Part shown: in pieces, positions 53,212-61,688 of the stretch
Layout: the number at the start of each line of letters is the position of its first letter
Numbering within the stretch: position 1 is the stretch's first letter
NCBI RefSeq assembly: GCF_011927765.1
Contig: NZ_JAATJG010000005.1
Span: 124,001-188,000 of the forward strand
Origin: Wenyingzhuangia aestuarii
GTDB taxonomy: Bacteria; Bacteroidota; Bacteroidia; Flavobacteriales; Flavobacteriaceae
Direction: 5' to 3'
DNA: 64,000 nucleotides
Translations under genes and position numbers: made by a program
Notes under the pieces: model-generated
Database searches by the model: none
What the model was told of the DNA's origin: nothing
What the model saw: only the letters and a program-made list of their open reading frames with translations

Positions 53212-54082
53212 TACATATCAATTAGAAAATCAATTTTTAAAAGCTACGTTTAAAGCTGAGGGAGCTGAATTAATCAGTCTTGTTAAAGATTCTACTGAAT
53301 ATATTTGGAATGGGGATTCTGCTTTTTGGAACAGACACACTCCTGTATTATTTCCTTTTGTGGGTTCAGAAATTAACAATACTTATTTTTATAAAAAAAC
53401 AGCCTATACAATTGGACAACATGGTTTTGCTAGAGATCAAAAATTTACGATTGTAGAGCATAGTAAAAACAAAATTACGTTTCAACTAAAACCAAATAAA
53501 GCTAGCCTAAAAATATATCCTTTTGATTTTATTTTAGAACTTTCTTACATTTTAACAGGCAAGCATCTAACCACAGCTTACAGTGTAAAAAATCCATCTA
53601 CAACAGAAGATCTTTATTTTTCTATTGGAGGCCACCCAGCTTTTAAATGTCCTTTTAAAGAACATCACAAAAGAGAAGAATATAGTATTCTGTTTGACAA
53701 TCAGGCTACTCCAAAAGCCCAAGCCCTAAACAATGGACTAAGAACAAATGAGAACTATGTTGTTTTTAAAGAAAAAGGATGTTTAGAACTTACCAAAAAT
53801 GTTTTTTATAAAGATGCTATCATTTTTAATCCTAATCCTTTTTCTAAAGCATCGTTTATACACAATCCTACAGGAACTACATACATGAGTATAACCTTTA
53901 AAGACTTTCCTTATTTAGGCATTTGGTCTAAAAACAAAGAAGCTCCTTTTGTTTGTATTGAACCTTGGTACGGTATTGCAGATCATGAAAACCACAATCA
54001 AGAACTTACTCAAAAAGAAGGGATTCTAAAACTAAGTGGTTTAGCTACGTTTAATTGTGAGTATGTAATTTCAATTCCTTAG
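53204..54082 (+). CDS. Aldose 1-epimerase family protein
   Basis: A 292-aa galactose-mutarotase-fold enzyme of the LacX/YeaD type, which lack a signal peptide. Conserved positions include the basic/aromatic stretch FWNRHTPVLFPFVG (41-54), GQHGFARD (66-73) with the putative catalytic histidine, and the GGHPAFKCP loop. The family interconverts alpha and beta anomers of aldoses or phosphosugars. It overlaps the preceding gene by 8 bp and is followed 3 bp later by a small membrane protein. Confidence 0.88.
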   Translation: MTNTYQLENQFLKATFKAEGAELISLVKDSTEYIWNGDSAFWNRHTPVLFPFVGSEINNTYFYKKTAYTIGQHGFARDQKFTIVEHSKNKITFQLKPNKASLKIYPFDFILELSYILTGKHLTTAYSVKNPSTTEDLYFSIGGHPAFKCPFKEHHKREEYSILFDNQATPKAQALNNGLRTNENYVVFKEKGCLELTKNVFYKDAIIFNPNPFSKASFIHNPTGTTYMSITFKDFPYLGIWSKNKEAPFVCIEPWYGIADHENHNQELTQKEGILKLSGLATFNCEYVISIP

Positions 54083-54085
54083 TAC

Positions 54086-54397
54086 ATGACTAAATTACTC
54101 TTCATTTTTATTTTTTGCATTGCAACTGCCGTTACTATTATGATGGTTCAAAACAAAAATAAATCTAGTATAAAAAATAATGGTGCTGAAACTGTGGGAA
54201 CTGTTACAGACATTATGTATAGAGGAAAAATACCATTTTGTAAATTTTCTTATCAAGTTGATGGTGTTACCTATTCCAAAAGACAATTCGTTCAAAAACA
54301 CTTAATTTCTAAAATAGCAAACAAAAAATTTATAGTTACCTATGAGGTTGGCAATCCTAAAAACGTAATTATCCAATTTAAAAGAGAAGCTAATTAA
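54086..54397 (+). CDS. Small membrane protein (DUF3592-like)
   Basis: A 103-aa protein with one N-terminal transmembrane helix (about 4-21) and a beta-rich domain with GTVTDIMYRG and YEVGNPKNVIIQF, which is the pattern of DUF3592-like proteins. Function unknown. Its 3' end overlaps the convergent SCO1-like gene by 8 bp. Confidence 0.65.
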   Translation: MTKLLFIFIFCIATAVTIMMVQNKNKSSIKNNGAETVGTVTDIMYRGKIPFCKFSYQVDGVTYSKRQFVQKHLISKIANKKFIVTYEVGNPKNVIIQFKREAN

Positions 54398-55049
54398 CCT
54401 CTGCCTTTAATGTTTTAATATCTGCTATCAATTGTTTTACCGCTGTTTTATTTAATCCGTTATAAATTCCTCGGAGATGTTTGTTTTTATCTACCAAAAC
54501 AAAATTTTCGGTATGTAAAAAATCATCTAAGCTTTGCTCGTAGCCTAAATCTTCTTCTATAAAATAAGATTGTCTACCCAAATTATAAATTTGTTTTTTA
54601 TCTCCTGTTGCCAAATGCCATTTTCCAGAAATCACTTCATTTACATTTGCATAGTGATTTAATACAGATACAGAATCTATAGAAGGAGTTACAGAGTGTG
54701 ATAGCAATAAAACTTCAGAATCTTTTGCAAATGCTTGCTGAACCAATTTCATGTTAGTTGTCATTTTAGGACAAATTCCCGGACAAGTGGTAAAGAAAAA
54801 ATCGACCACATAAACTTTATTCTCAAAAGTCTTATCTGTTATCTTTTCTCCTTCTTGATTTATTAAACTAAAAGCTGATACTTTATGAAACTCCGATAAT
54901 TCCTTGTCTGATAAATTCCAATGAGGAGTAAAAGAAGCATCATTATAATAAGGCAACTTACTAACTCTACTTCCATTGTCTTTTTTGGGTTGGCACGCAA
55001 CAATACTTACTAACACCAGTATGATTAATTTATTTTTTAACTTTCTCAT
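54390..55049 (-). CDS. SCO1/SenC-family copper chaperone lipoprotein
   Basis: A 219-aa lipoprotein (C19 in IVAC) with a thioredoxin-like fold. The copper-binding cysteines C89 and C93 lie in FTTCPGICPKM, with a histidine in the FLHTENFVLVD segment of the C-terminal third. SCO proteins deliver copper to the CuA centre of cytochrome oxidase or act as thiol-disulfide carriers. It overlaps the MORN gene upstream by 20 bp, which indicates tight coupling within a YHYH-MORN-SCO1 operon. Confidence 0.92.
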   Translation of the reverse strand: MRKLKNKLIILVLVSIVACQPKKDNGSRVSKLPYYNDASFTPHWNLSDKELSEFHKVSAFSLINQEGEKITDKTFENKVYVVDFFFTTCPGICPKMTTNMKLVQQAFAKDSEVLLLSHSVTPSIDSVSVLNHYANVNEVISGKWHLATGDKKQIYNLGRQSYFIEEDLGYEQSLDDFLHTENFVLVDKNKHLRGIYNGLNKTAVKQLIADIKTLKAEVN

Positions 55050-55599
55050 TTTCTACTTTATAACACATATTAGAACCTTTTAATCCAAATATTCTACCAT
55101 TAACGGCCTGATAATTTGCATATAGCTTTCCTGTTTTTCGCCAAGCTTTTTGCATTCCATTTTCTTGACCATAATAGAGTTTTCTCTCTTTTTGTTTTTC
55201 TCCTGTAGGATACCAAACAGTTTCTTGTCCGTGCACCACTCCTTTAAAATAAGTGGTTTCTCTTTGTAATTGACCATTCTTATACCAAACCTTAGTAGCT
55301 CCTTGCTTACGTCCTTTTACATAAAATGTTTCATAATTTAAGACTCTATTACTGTACCAACGCTTAGCTTTTCCGTCTTTTAAACCATCAACATAACTAC
55401 ATGTCATTTTTAAAGTTGTACCATCCAACAAATACTGTTCTGTAGTTCCTGTAAACAAAACTCCATTATAAGTCATTAATCCATTCTTAGAATTTCTTTC
55501 TAATACATCGTAATCAACCTTTAGTCTAGGAGCTTCTGCTTTTTTCTTATGACAAGAAAAAAGCAGAAATAGGAACCCTAAAATTGTAAAAACTCTCAT
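55030..55599 (-). CDS. MORN-variant repeat lipoprotein
   Basis: A 189-aa lipoprotein (C16 in LFSC) with five to six MORN-variant repeats of the type YxNGxLxxExxYxxGxxxG (about 35-165), for example WYKNGQLQRETTYFKG. Such repeats form an extended beta-sheet scaffold. The exact role is unknown. Its genetic linkage to SCO1 and YHYH genes suggests a cell-envelope or metal-related job (inferred from context). Confidence 0.8.
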   Translation of the reverse strand: MRVFTILGFLFLLFSCHKKKAEAPRLKVDYDVLERNSKNGLMTYNGVLFTGTTEQYLLDGTTLKMTCSYVDGLKDGKAKRWYSNRVLNYETFYVKGRKQGATKVWYKNGQLQRETTYFKGVVHGQETVWYPTGEKQKERKLYYGQENGMQKAWRKTGKLYANYQAVNGRIFGLKGSNMCYKVENEKVKK

Positions 55600-55610
55600 G
55601 TCTTTTTATT

Positions 55611-56453
55611 TTAAAAAGGTGGAGGTCCCATTTCACCAGGTCCTGTTCCAGCACCACTTCCAGAAATAGCATTGGGTGTTCCTTGATAATCTCCTGTAAA
55701 GTTTACATAATACTTATTGTAAATAGTACTATTCCCTATATGATAGTGATACTCCGCTTCTGTACTATATTCCGTAACAGTAGTATGTCCATTAGAATCG
55801 TCTAAATCTGTTGGGTAGGTTCCTGTTGATGAACATTTTCTTCCATAAAGAAAAAATCCATCTGCAATTATTCCTACCAAATGATCATCATCACTAGAAA
55901 TAGAGGTAGGCTCAAAATGATAATGGTAACTAGTAGGACCTGTATGTGCTCCGTTATAATCCAATCCAGAAGCTACGTTTTCTGTAATTTGTACATTTCC
56001 TGCTTCATTCTGATTGTAAATAACACCACCACTTGTAGCAATACCAATAGCACCTAAAGAAGTTGCCGTAGTAGATGTTGCTTTTACAGGATTGGTAGAA
56101 ACTTGTAATTCGTAAGTATCTTCAAAATCATCAATATATCCTGGAGACATTTGAGCTTCTGTAGCAACAGTAGCCTCTACATATAATTCGTGAGTTGGAG
56201 ACCAGTAAGGTGAAGTGTGATTTGGCAAACCATCAGTTTCAATAGAAACTAAATTATCGCCAACCAGTACAATGCTAATATCTGATGCAAATTCTGCAAA
56301 AGCTGCATGTAAGGTTCCTGTATACGAAGTGCCGGTATTTGTACCATCAGTTTCTTCATCCTCCGTTGTTGACGACATCATATCATCATCCTCACTACAG
56401 GATACAGACAACACCAATATACTGATGCATAAAAACTTAAATAAATGGGTCAT
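55611..56453 (-). CDS. YHYH-domain lipoprotein
   Basis: A 280-aa lipoprotein (C19 in SVSC) with an acidic/Thr-rich spacer (about 20-42) and a YHYH domain. YHYHFEP occurs in the middle and EYHYHIG near the C-terminus, together with GIIADGFFLYGRKC. The histidine-rich motifs suggest metal binding. The family is found next to SCO1-like genes in Bacteroidota, as here. It is the first gene of the three-gene operon; the tail ends in a Gly/Pro-rich stretch. Confidence 0.85.
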   Translation of the reverse strand: MTHLFKFLCISILVLSVSCSEDDDMMSSTTEDEETDGTNTGTSYTGTLHAAFAEFASDISIVLVGDNLVSIETDGLPNHTSPYWSPTHELYVEATVATEAQMSPGYIDDFEDTYELQVSTNPVKATSTTATSLGAIGIATSGGVIYNQNEAGNVQITENVASGLDYNGAHTGPTSYHYHFEPTSISSDDDHLVGIIADGFFLYGRKCSSTGTYPTDLDDSNGHTTVTEYSTEAEYHYHIGNSTIYNKYYVNFTGDYQGTPNAISGSGAGTGPGEMGPPPF

Positions 56454-56510
56454 AATTGTAATGTTTATTGGTTATATATACTATAACAACAACAAACAAA
56501 AACACCCTAC

Positions 56511-57185
56511 CTATTTTTCTAAATCTTTATAATATCTTTCTTTAATTTGTTTTACAGAACCTATAGATTTTTCTAACCAACTTACATAGGTTTCTTCTTT
56601 TTCTTGATCTGAAAACTGCCAATCTATATCTGATTTATGTAATCTATCTGTAGTGTTTTGCAAAGTAATGGCTGCTGCTACAGATACATTTAAACTTTCT
56701 GTAAAACCATACATTGGAATTTTTAAATAGCCATCTGCTTTGCTCATAATTAAATCAGAAGCTCCCGCTCCCTCAACTCCAAATACAAAAGCAGATTTTT
56801 TAGTAATATCAAAATCTGACACAAAAGAAGAATCTTCATGTGGAGTGGTTACTATAATTTGATATCCTTTTGCTTTTAAAGCATCTACACAATCTTGTGT
56901 GTTATTTTCTCTAGCTTTAAATCGATGAAAATCTACCCACTTTTGAGCTCCCTTTCCTACTCCGTTAGAAATATAAGCACTGTATTTATTTTCTATGGTA
57001 TAAATATCTTGCACTCCAAAAACATCGCAACTTCTTACCACAGCACTCCAATTGTGTTTTTGGTACAAATCCTCTAACACAACCGTAAAATGTCTGGTTC
57101 TATTCTCTAAAACTTTTCTAAACAAAGTTTTGCGCTCTTCTGTAACAAACTCTTCTAAGTAAGCAACTAATTTTTCATCTATCAT
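56511..57185 (-). CDS. trmH: TrmH-family SPOUT RNA methyltransferase
   Basis: A 224-aa protein with the SPOUT signature blocks: HNWSAVVRSCDVFGV (44-58), VFGVEGAGASD near 133-143, and MYGFTESLNVSVAAAITL near 158-175, which forms the knot that binds S-adenosylmethionine. It fits tRNA (Gm18) 2'-O-methyltransferase by motif and length, but rRNA-directed relatives are similar. It begins 5 bp after the DUF6495-like gene. Confidence 0.88.
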   Translation of the reverse strand: MIDEKLVAYLEEFVTEERKTLFRKVLENRTRHFTVVLEDLYQKHNWSAVVRSCDVFGVQDIYTIENKYSAYISNGVGKGAQKWVDFHRFKARENNTQDCVDALKAKGYQIIVTTPHEDSSFVSDFDITKKSAFVFGVEGAGASDLIMSKADGYLKIPMYGFTESLNVSVAAAITLQNTTDRLHKSDIDWQFSDQEKEETYVSWLEKSIGSVKQIKERYYKDLEK

Positions 57186-57190
57186 AACTC

Positions 57191-57664
57191 TTAGTTTACA
57201 AACTTTTCAAAGTTTAAATACAAAGTTCCTTCTTTATTAATACTTGCTCCTTTTAAAATCAAATCAAAAATTTCTAAATTTCGTTCTTTGTCGTATTTTT
57301 TAGCTCCTTTAAAAAATTCAAACTTTTTACTTTTAGGATCATTTAGCAATAACTGAATTCCTTCTTGTGAACTTAAATCGATAGTATCATCATTAGTTTT
57401 AATCATTATTCGTTGAATAACTCCATCTATACAATGAAATAAATTAATGCTAGATTTTGAAAAATGCTCTATGTATTTTGCTTTTGTCAACACATCTTCC
57501 CACACCAAATCACTAAAAATATTAATCTCCTCATCGGCCACTTCGGGTTTGTTTGCCTTTATATCATTCCATTCTTTTACATCTATTTGTTGCGATGCCA
57601 AAAAAGTAGCAAACTCTTCGTGTAATTCTTCTAATTGTTCTTTGGTAAGTTGAATGTATTTCAT
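57191..57664 (-). CDS. Conserved hypothetical protein (DUF6495-like)
   Basis: A 157-aa soluble acidic protein beginning MKYIQLTKEQLEELHEEFA and containing IFSDLVWEDVLTKAKYIEHFSK. This matches what I recall of the DUF6495 family, restricted to Bacteroidota, of unknown function. It is co-transcribed with the trmH-like gene (5-bp gap). Confidence 0.72.
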   Translation of the reverse strand: MKYIQLTKEQLEELHEEFATFLASQQIDVKEWNDIKANKPEVADEEINIFSDLVWEDVLTKAKYIEHFSKSSINLFHCIDGVIQRIMIKTNDDTIDLSSQEGIQLLLNDPKSKKFEFFKGAKKYDKERNLEIFDLILKGASINKEGTLYLNFEKFVN

Positions 57665-57982
57665 TTTTATGCTAAATATCTTATATAAACTATAGAGCTA
57701 ATAAGCTCTAATTCTTGAATTTGATTGCAAAAATAAGAAAATAGGAACAAAGCGAACGACTTAGTTTGGTCTATTAGACCGTCCTTCCTAAATATGTATT
57801 AAACATTTGCCAAAATTTGATTCTTTTTTTAAGATATCTATTTTTAAAAGTCTGTTTGTTATCATATTGACTATTCTACTATAAATTAAAGATTCCTCTA
57901 ATTATTTAACGTATTAATTACCTCAAATAGAATACATTAGTACTATAGAATTTCATCAATCTTATATTTTAAATTAGTCACT
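57665..57982. other. Intergenic region, no gene seen
   Basis: A 318-bp AT-rich gap between divergent genes. It holds a small inverted repeat (AGAGCT-AATA-AGCTCT, 57691-57706) and a minus-strand TATTTTTG box at 57728-57735 that could serve the DUF6495-trmH operon. Nothing else is supported. Confidence 0.45.
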
Positions 57983-58777
57983 ATGCATTTACTTATAAGT
58001 TGTTATTTACGTTTTGAAATTATCAACCCCACTCCTTTTATTCTAATGTTAAGACCCCGTAGTGGTACACAACAATGGGTAGAAAGGGAAGAATACAAAG
58101 TATTACCTAGCACTCCTGTTTTTGAATTTACGGATAATTACGGAAATCTTTGTCAGCGTTTAATTGCCAAACCTGGAATATTTTCTATTGCCACATCTGC
58201 AGATGTTATTATTTCAAACACTATTGATGAAGCTTTTGGAGCTCACTTTGTTGAAATTCAAAACTTACCCGATACTGTACTTTGTTATTTACTACCTAGT
58301 AGATATTGTGAGTCTGATTTTTTTAACGATATGGCTACCCAAATAACACAAGGGCAATTACTAGGATACAATCAGGTATACGCTATAAAAGAATGGTTGT
58401 TGACAAATATTAACTACGTTCCTGGTAGTAATAACGAACCTTTATCTGCCATACAAGTAAACAACAGACAATTTGGTGTTTGTAGAGATTTGGCACATTT
58501 AGGAATTGCTTTGTGTAGAAGTTTAAGCATTCCTGCAAGAATTGTTGTGGGATATTTACATAATTTAAATCCGATGGATATGCATGCTTGGTTTGAAGCC
58601 TATGTAGGAGATAGATGGTATACTTTTGATGCCACACAAACAAACTCTCCAGGTGGTTACGTAGCCTTAGGCTATGGTAGAGATGCTGCCGATGTAGCTG
58701 TCTTTAATCAATTTGGATTATCTGTTCATCCTATAGAACAACAAGTCTCGGTAGATTTTATTCCCAACGAACTTTAA
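57983..58777 (+). CDS. Transglutaminase-like cysteine protease-fold protein
   Basis: A 264-aa protein with an N-terminal beta-domain (about 1-105) of the kind found before bacterial transglutaminase cores and a core domain with the triad C167 ([10 protein letters not shown]), H201 (MHAWFEAY) and D216 (TFDATQT). There is no signal peptide, so it is probably cytoplasmic. Such proteins act as transglutaminases, peptidases or amidases. The substrate is unknown. Confidence 0.85.
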   Translation: MHLLISCYLRFEIINPTPFILMLRPRSGTQQWVEREEYKVLPSTPVFEFTDNYGNLCQRLIAKPGIFSIATSADVIISNTIDEAFGAHFVEIQNLPDTVLCYLLPSRYCESDFFNDMATQITQGQLLGYNQVYAIKEWLLTNINYVPGSNNEPLSAIQVNNRQFGVCRDLAHLGIALCRSLSIPARIVVGYLHNLNPMDMHAWFEAYVGDRWYTFDATQTNSPGGYVALGYGRDAADVAVFNQFGLSVHPIEQQVSVDFIPNEL

Positions 58778-58793
58778 AAATAAATAGACACAA

Positions 58794-58823
58794 AAAAAGC
58801 TCACTAGTAATAGTGAGCTTTTT
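58794..58823. terminator. Bidirectional terminator between the transglutaminase and rplI
   Basis: A 13-bp perfect inverted repeat (58794-58806 / 58811-58823, arm AAAAAGCTCACTA) with a 4-nt loop and A/T runs on both flanks. Confidence 0.85.
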
Positions 58824-58846
58824 ATATAATTTAATTATAGTGAGAA

Positions 58847-59293
58847 TTACTCTCCAATAATTTCAAATTCTAAATCAACAGTTACAGTTCTGTGTAAACG
58901 AATTGCAGCGTTGTATTTACCTGTACGCTTGATAACTCCACCAGCGATTTTGATAAATTTTCTTTCGATAGAATGTCCTGCTTTGTTTAAAGCTTCAGCA
59001 ACATCAACGTTAGAAATAGAACCAAATAATTTAGTTCCTTGACCTACTTTAGAAGTCAATTTAATCTCTAATCCTTTGATAGCTTCAGCAGTAGCATTTG
59101 CTTCTTCTACGATCTTAGCTTCTTTATAAGCACGTTGCTTTAAAGTTTCAGCTAATACTTTTTTAGCAGACTCAGTTGCTAAAACAGCTTTTCTTGTAGG
59201 AATTAAAAAGTTACGTCCGTAACCACTCTTCACCTCTACGATATCGTCTGCGAACCCTAAGTTCTCAACGTCTTGTTTTAATATTACTTGCAT
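58847..59293 (-). CDS. rplI: 50S ribosomal protein L9
   Basis: A 148-aa protein with the L9 N-terminal signature MQVILKQDVENLGFADDIVEVKSGYGRNFLIP, the central helix and the C-terminal domain. It is third in the rpsF-rpsR-rplI order that is conserved in bacteria and starts 13 bp after rpsR. Confidence 0.97.
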   Translation of the reverse strand: MQVILKQDVENLGFADDIVEVKSGYGRNFLIPTRKAVLATESAKKVLAETLKQRAYKEAKIVEEANATAEAIKGLEIKLTSKVGQGTKLFGSISNVDVAEALNKAGHSIERKFIKIAGGVIKRTGKYNAAIRLHRTVTVDLEFEIIGE

Positions 59294-59306
59294 GATTGTC
59301 TACTTA

Positions 59307-59603
59307 TTATTTTAATAAATCACCAACATATGGCATTAATGCCAAGTGACGAGCTCTCTTGATAGCTTGTGCCACTTTACGTTGATATTTTAAAGAAGTT
59401 CCTGTTAAACGTCTTGGTAAAATTTTACCTTGCTCGTTTACTAAGTACATTAAGAAATCTGCATCTTTATAATCGATGTATTTGATTCCTTTTTTCTTAA
59501 ATCTACAGTATTTAGCTTCTTTCTTAGTTTCAATGTCTAACGGAGTTAAGTATCTAACATCTCCTTTAGCACCACCTTTTGCTTGTTGATCGATATTTGC
59601 CAT
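59307..59603 (-). CDS. rpsR: 30S ribosomal protein S18
   Basis: A 98-aa protein with the conserved [17 protein letters not shown] and [30 protein letters not shown] blocks. It binds next to S6 on the platform. It starts 2 bp after the rpsF stop codon. Confidence 0.97.
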   Translation of the reverse strand: MANIDQQAKGGAKGDVRYLTPLDIETKKEAKYCRFKKKGIKYIDYKDADFLMYLVNEQGKILPRRLTGTSLKYQRKVAQAIKRARHLALMPYVGDLLK

Positions 59604-59605
59604 AA

Positions 59606-59944
59606 TTACTTCGCAGATTTTAAGTTAGACTTTCTTTTGTCAGCCCATGCTGCAGCGTGCTTATCTAACTTTACAGTTAAATAACGCATAACGCTATCGT
59701 CACGTCTAAACTCTAATTCGAAAGGAGCAACTAATTCACCAGCAGCTTTAAATTCGAACAAGTGGTAAAATCCACTTTTTTTCTTTTCAATTGTGTAAGC
59801 TAATTTTTTTAGCCCCCAATCTTCCTTATGTAACATTTCGGCACCTTTAGAAACCAAATAGTCCTCGAACTTTTGTACTGTTTCCTTTACCTGAGTATCA
59901 GATAAAACGGGATTCAAAATGAAAACAGTTTCGTAATGATTCAT
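59606..59944 (-). CDS. rpsF: 30S ribosomal protein S6
   Basis: A 112-aa protein beginning [18 protein letters not shown] with the [18 protein letters not shown] block and [14 protein letters not shown], diagnostic of S6. It is the first gene of the operon, with a strong promoter upstream. Confidence 0.97.
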   Translation of the reverse strand: MNHYETVFILNPVLSDTQVKETVQKFEDYLVSKGAEMLHKEDWGLKKLAYTIEKKKSGFYHLFEFKAAGELVAPFELEFRRDDSVMRYLTVKLDKHAAAWADKRKSNLKSAK

Positions 59945-59977
59945 AATGATTGTTTTTAATTAAATTTAAATCGGGTG

Positions 59978-60008
59978 CAAATATACTGATTATATATCCA
60001 TTACCAAA
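59978..60008 (-). promoter_or_regulatory. rpsF operon promoter
   Basis: Minus strand: TTTG (60005-60008), 19-bp spacer, TATATTTG (59978-59985). It is an exact Bacteroidota -33/-7 match with the same spacer as xylB. Confidence 0.78.
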
Positions 60009-60032
60009 ATGCTAAGCCTAAAAATAAACAGT

Positions 60033-61496
60033 TTACTTTTTAAGTAAACTCGTACCCTTTTGATAAAGACCCGATAAATCTGTAGATAAATTTAATTTTA
60101 CAACCACAAAGACATAAGCTATCGTTAATATTACCGATTCTATTAACATATTTACAATAGGATGAAAAGGTAATTTTACCCAAATTCCAACTGCTGTAAA
60201 AATAGCTATTAGTACCAAAGCCCACCATGTTTTAACGGTTGTAGGTTGAATTTTAAATTTAGACTTTACATACAGCAACTTTAAAGTATTAAAAATTAAC
60301 ACCACTATTAAAGTAGCCAAAGCCGCTCCATTTATTCCAATTTTATCTATCAAAATAGTATTGAACACTACCACCATAAAAGCCATAGCCAATCCATAAG
60401 GCAATAAAATTTTATAATGTTTTGAATTGGATATAATAGCACCATTGTTTCCTAAAAACATATGATACAATTTGGCTACGGAAATCATTAAAACCACCCA
60501 TACTCCTCCTGTATAATCTCTTGGCAATAATTGATATAAAGAAGATATGTTTGAATTGACTAATACAAATATAAATCCTGAAGCTATAATTAAATTGATA
60601 GATGTTTTTTGATACAAATCTAAAACCTCATCGTCTTTTCCTTCGTTGATAGCTTTTGCCGTTAAGGGTTGTACAATTTGACTCATGGCTCTACCCGGAA
60701 TTTCTATCACCGATCCTATATAAACAGCCACCGCATAAAAAGCAACTTGTTCTAATACTTCTTTTTGCGGAATCATAAACTTGTCTATGTCTAATAAAAT
60801 TGTAGCAGCAGATCCTGCTAAAATTATATACAAACTGTATTTTATAACTTCTTTAAAATTATTAGGTAACTGAAAAGAGAATTTAGGACGGTATTGTTGA
60901 AATGCAAACAACATCATTAATAAGGTTTGCAAAAAATAAGCAGCTACCATACAAAGCACAAACTGATGACTATTGATAAGTTTAAAATAAACAGCAATCA
61001 ACAATAGGGTGGCCATTATTCTAACAAACAACTCTTTTAATATATTTCCAAATACCGATTTTAAATGAACTCTTGCCCAAGCATAAAAAATTTCAAAATA
61101 AGCATTGGCAATGGCTACCAAAAAAATAAGATAGGTATAGTCTTTTACCAACGGATTCTTTTCAGACAATAACGTAGAAATATATTCGTAACACAAAACC
61201 GCTACAAAGCCTAAAGGAACAATTACTAAAAGGGGTTGCCACAAAGCCAAACTTAAAAACTTGTCTTTATTTTCTTTATCGGTGTAAGCAGAAAAAAACT
61301 TAACAATGCTAAAATTTACTCCTAACGCTATTAAAGGTTTTAGAATAAATGCTGTAGATAGTACAAAAGTGATTAAACCATAATAAGAAGCATCTAAAAA
61401 GTACACATATAAAAACAGGGTATTTATAGCTCCCACCAAAATAGCTACCAATAAGGTAACGGTATTTTTATACGACTCTTTTAAAACAATTCCCAT
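60033..61496 (-). CDS. Polysaccharide flippase (Wzx/MATE-like)
   Basis: A 487-aa integral membrane protein with about 12-14 hydrophobic helices in the pattern of the polysaccharide-transport (PST/Wzx) group of the MOP superfamily. It opens with MGIVLKESYKNTVTLLVAILVG. It should flip a lipid-linked glycan unit across the inner membrane. It lies just downstream of wecB and a glycosyltransferase on the same strand, consistent with a surface polysaccharide cluster. A 7-bp tandem repeat ends 4 bp before its start codon. Confidence 0.83.
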   Translation of the reverse strand: MGIVLKESYKNTVTLLVAILVGAINTLFLYVYFLDASYYGLITFVLSTAFILKPLIALGVNFSIVKFFSAYTDKENKDKFLSLALWQPLLVIVPLGFVAVLCYEYISTLLSEKNPLVKDYTYLIFLVAIANAYFEIFYAWARVHLKSVFGNILKELFVRIMATLLLIAVYFKLINSHQFVLCMVAAYFLQTLLMMLFAFQQYRPKFSFQLPNNFKEVIKYSLYIILAGSAATILLDIDKFMIPQKEVLEQVAFYAVAVYIGSVIEIPGRAMSQIVQPLTAKAINEGKDDEVLDLYQKTSINLIIASGFIFVLVNSNISSLYQLLPRDYTGGVWVVLMISVAKLYHMFLGNNGAIISNSKHYKILLPYGLAMAFMVVVFNTILIDKIGINGAALATLIVVLIFNTLKLLYVKSKFKIQPTTVKTWWALVLIAIFTAVGIWVKLPFHPIVNMLIESVILTIAYVFVVVKLNLSTDLSGLYQKGTSLLKK

Positions 61497-61500
61497 ATGT

Positions 61501-61554
61501 TGGTTGTTGGTTGTTGGTTGTTGGTTGTTGGTTGTTGGTTGTTGGTTGTTGGTT
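61501..61554. repeat. 7-bp tandem repeat (TGGTTGT) directly upstream of the flippase gene
   Basis: About 7.7 tandem copies of TGGTTGT (minus strand ACAACCA) with no interruption, ending 4 bp before the ATG at 61496. The unit length is not a multiple of three. Confidence 0.9.
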
Positions 61555-61576
61555 AAAAAAGATAGAAATACTCTTG

Positions 61577-61594
61577 TTCTCGACTACGCTCGAA
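61577..61594. repeat. REP-like short palindromic sequence
   Basis: TTCTCGACTACGCTCGAA, an imperfect palindrome built on TCGA half-sites with a CTACGC centre. Similar dispersed sequences are, as I recall, common between genes in Flavobacteriia. A related GAGTCGAGA lies at 61675-61683. Confidence 0.45.
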
Positions 61595-61688
61595 CACCTA
61601 TTGATTATTTATTTTTCCTCAATTTATTAGATATACAAAGTTTATATTTTTTTCACATAAACTGGTCATCGATCTGAGTCGAGATGCA

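Noticed and set aside
61501-61554. CRISPR array
   Set aside because: The unit is 7 bp with no spacers; it is a simple tandem repeat.
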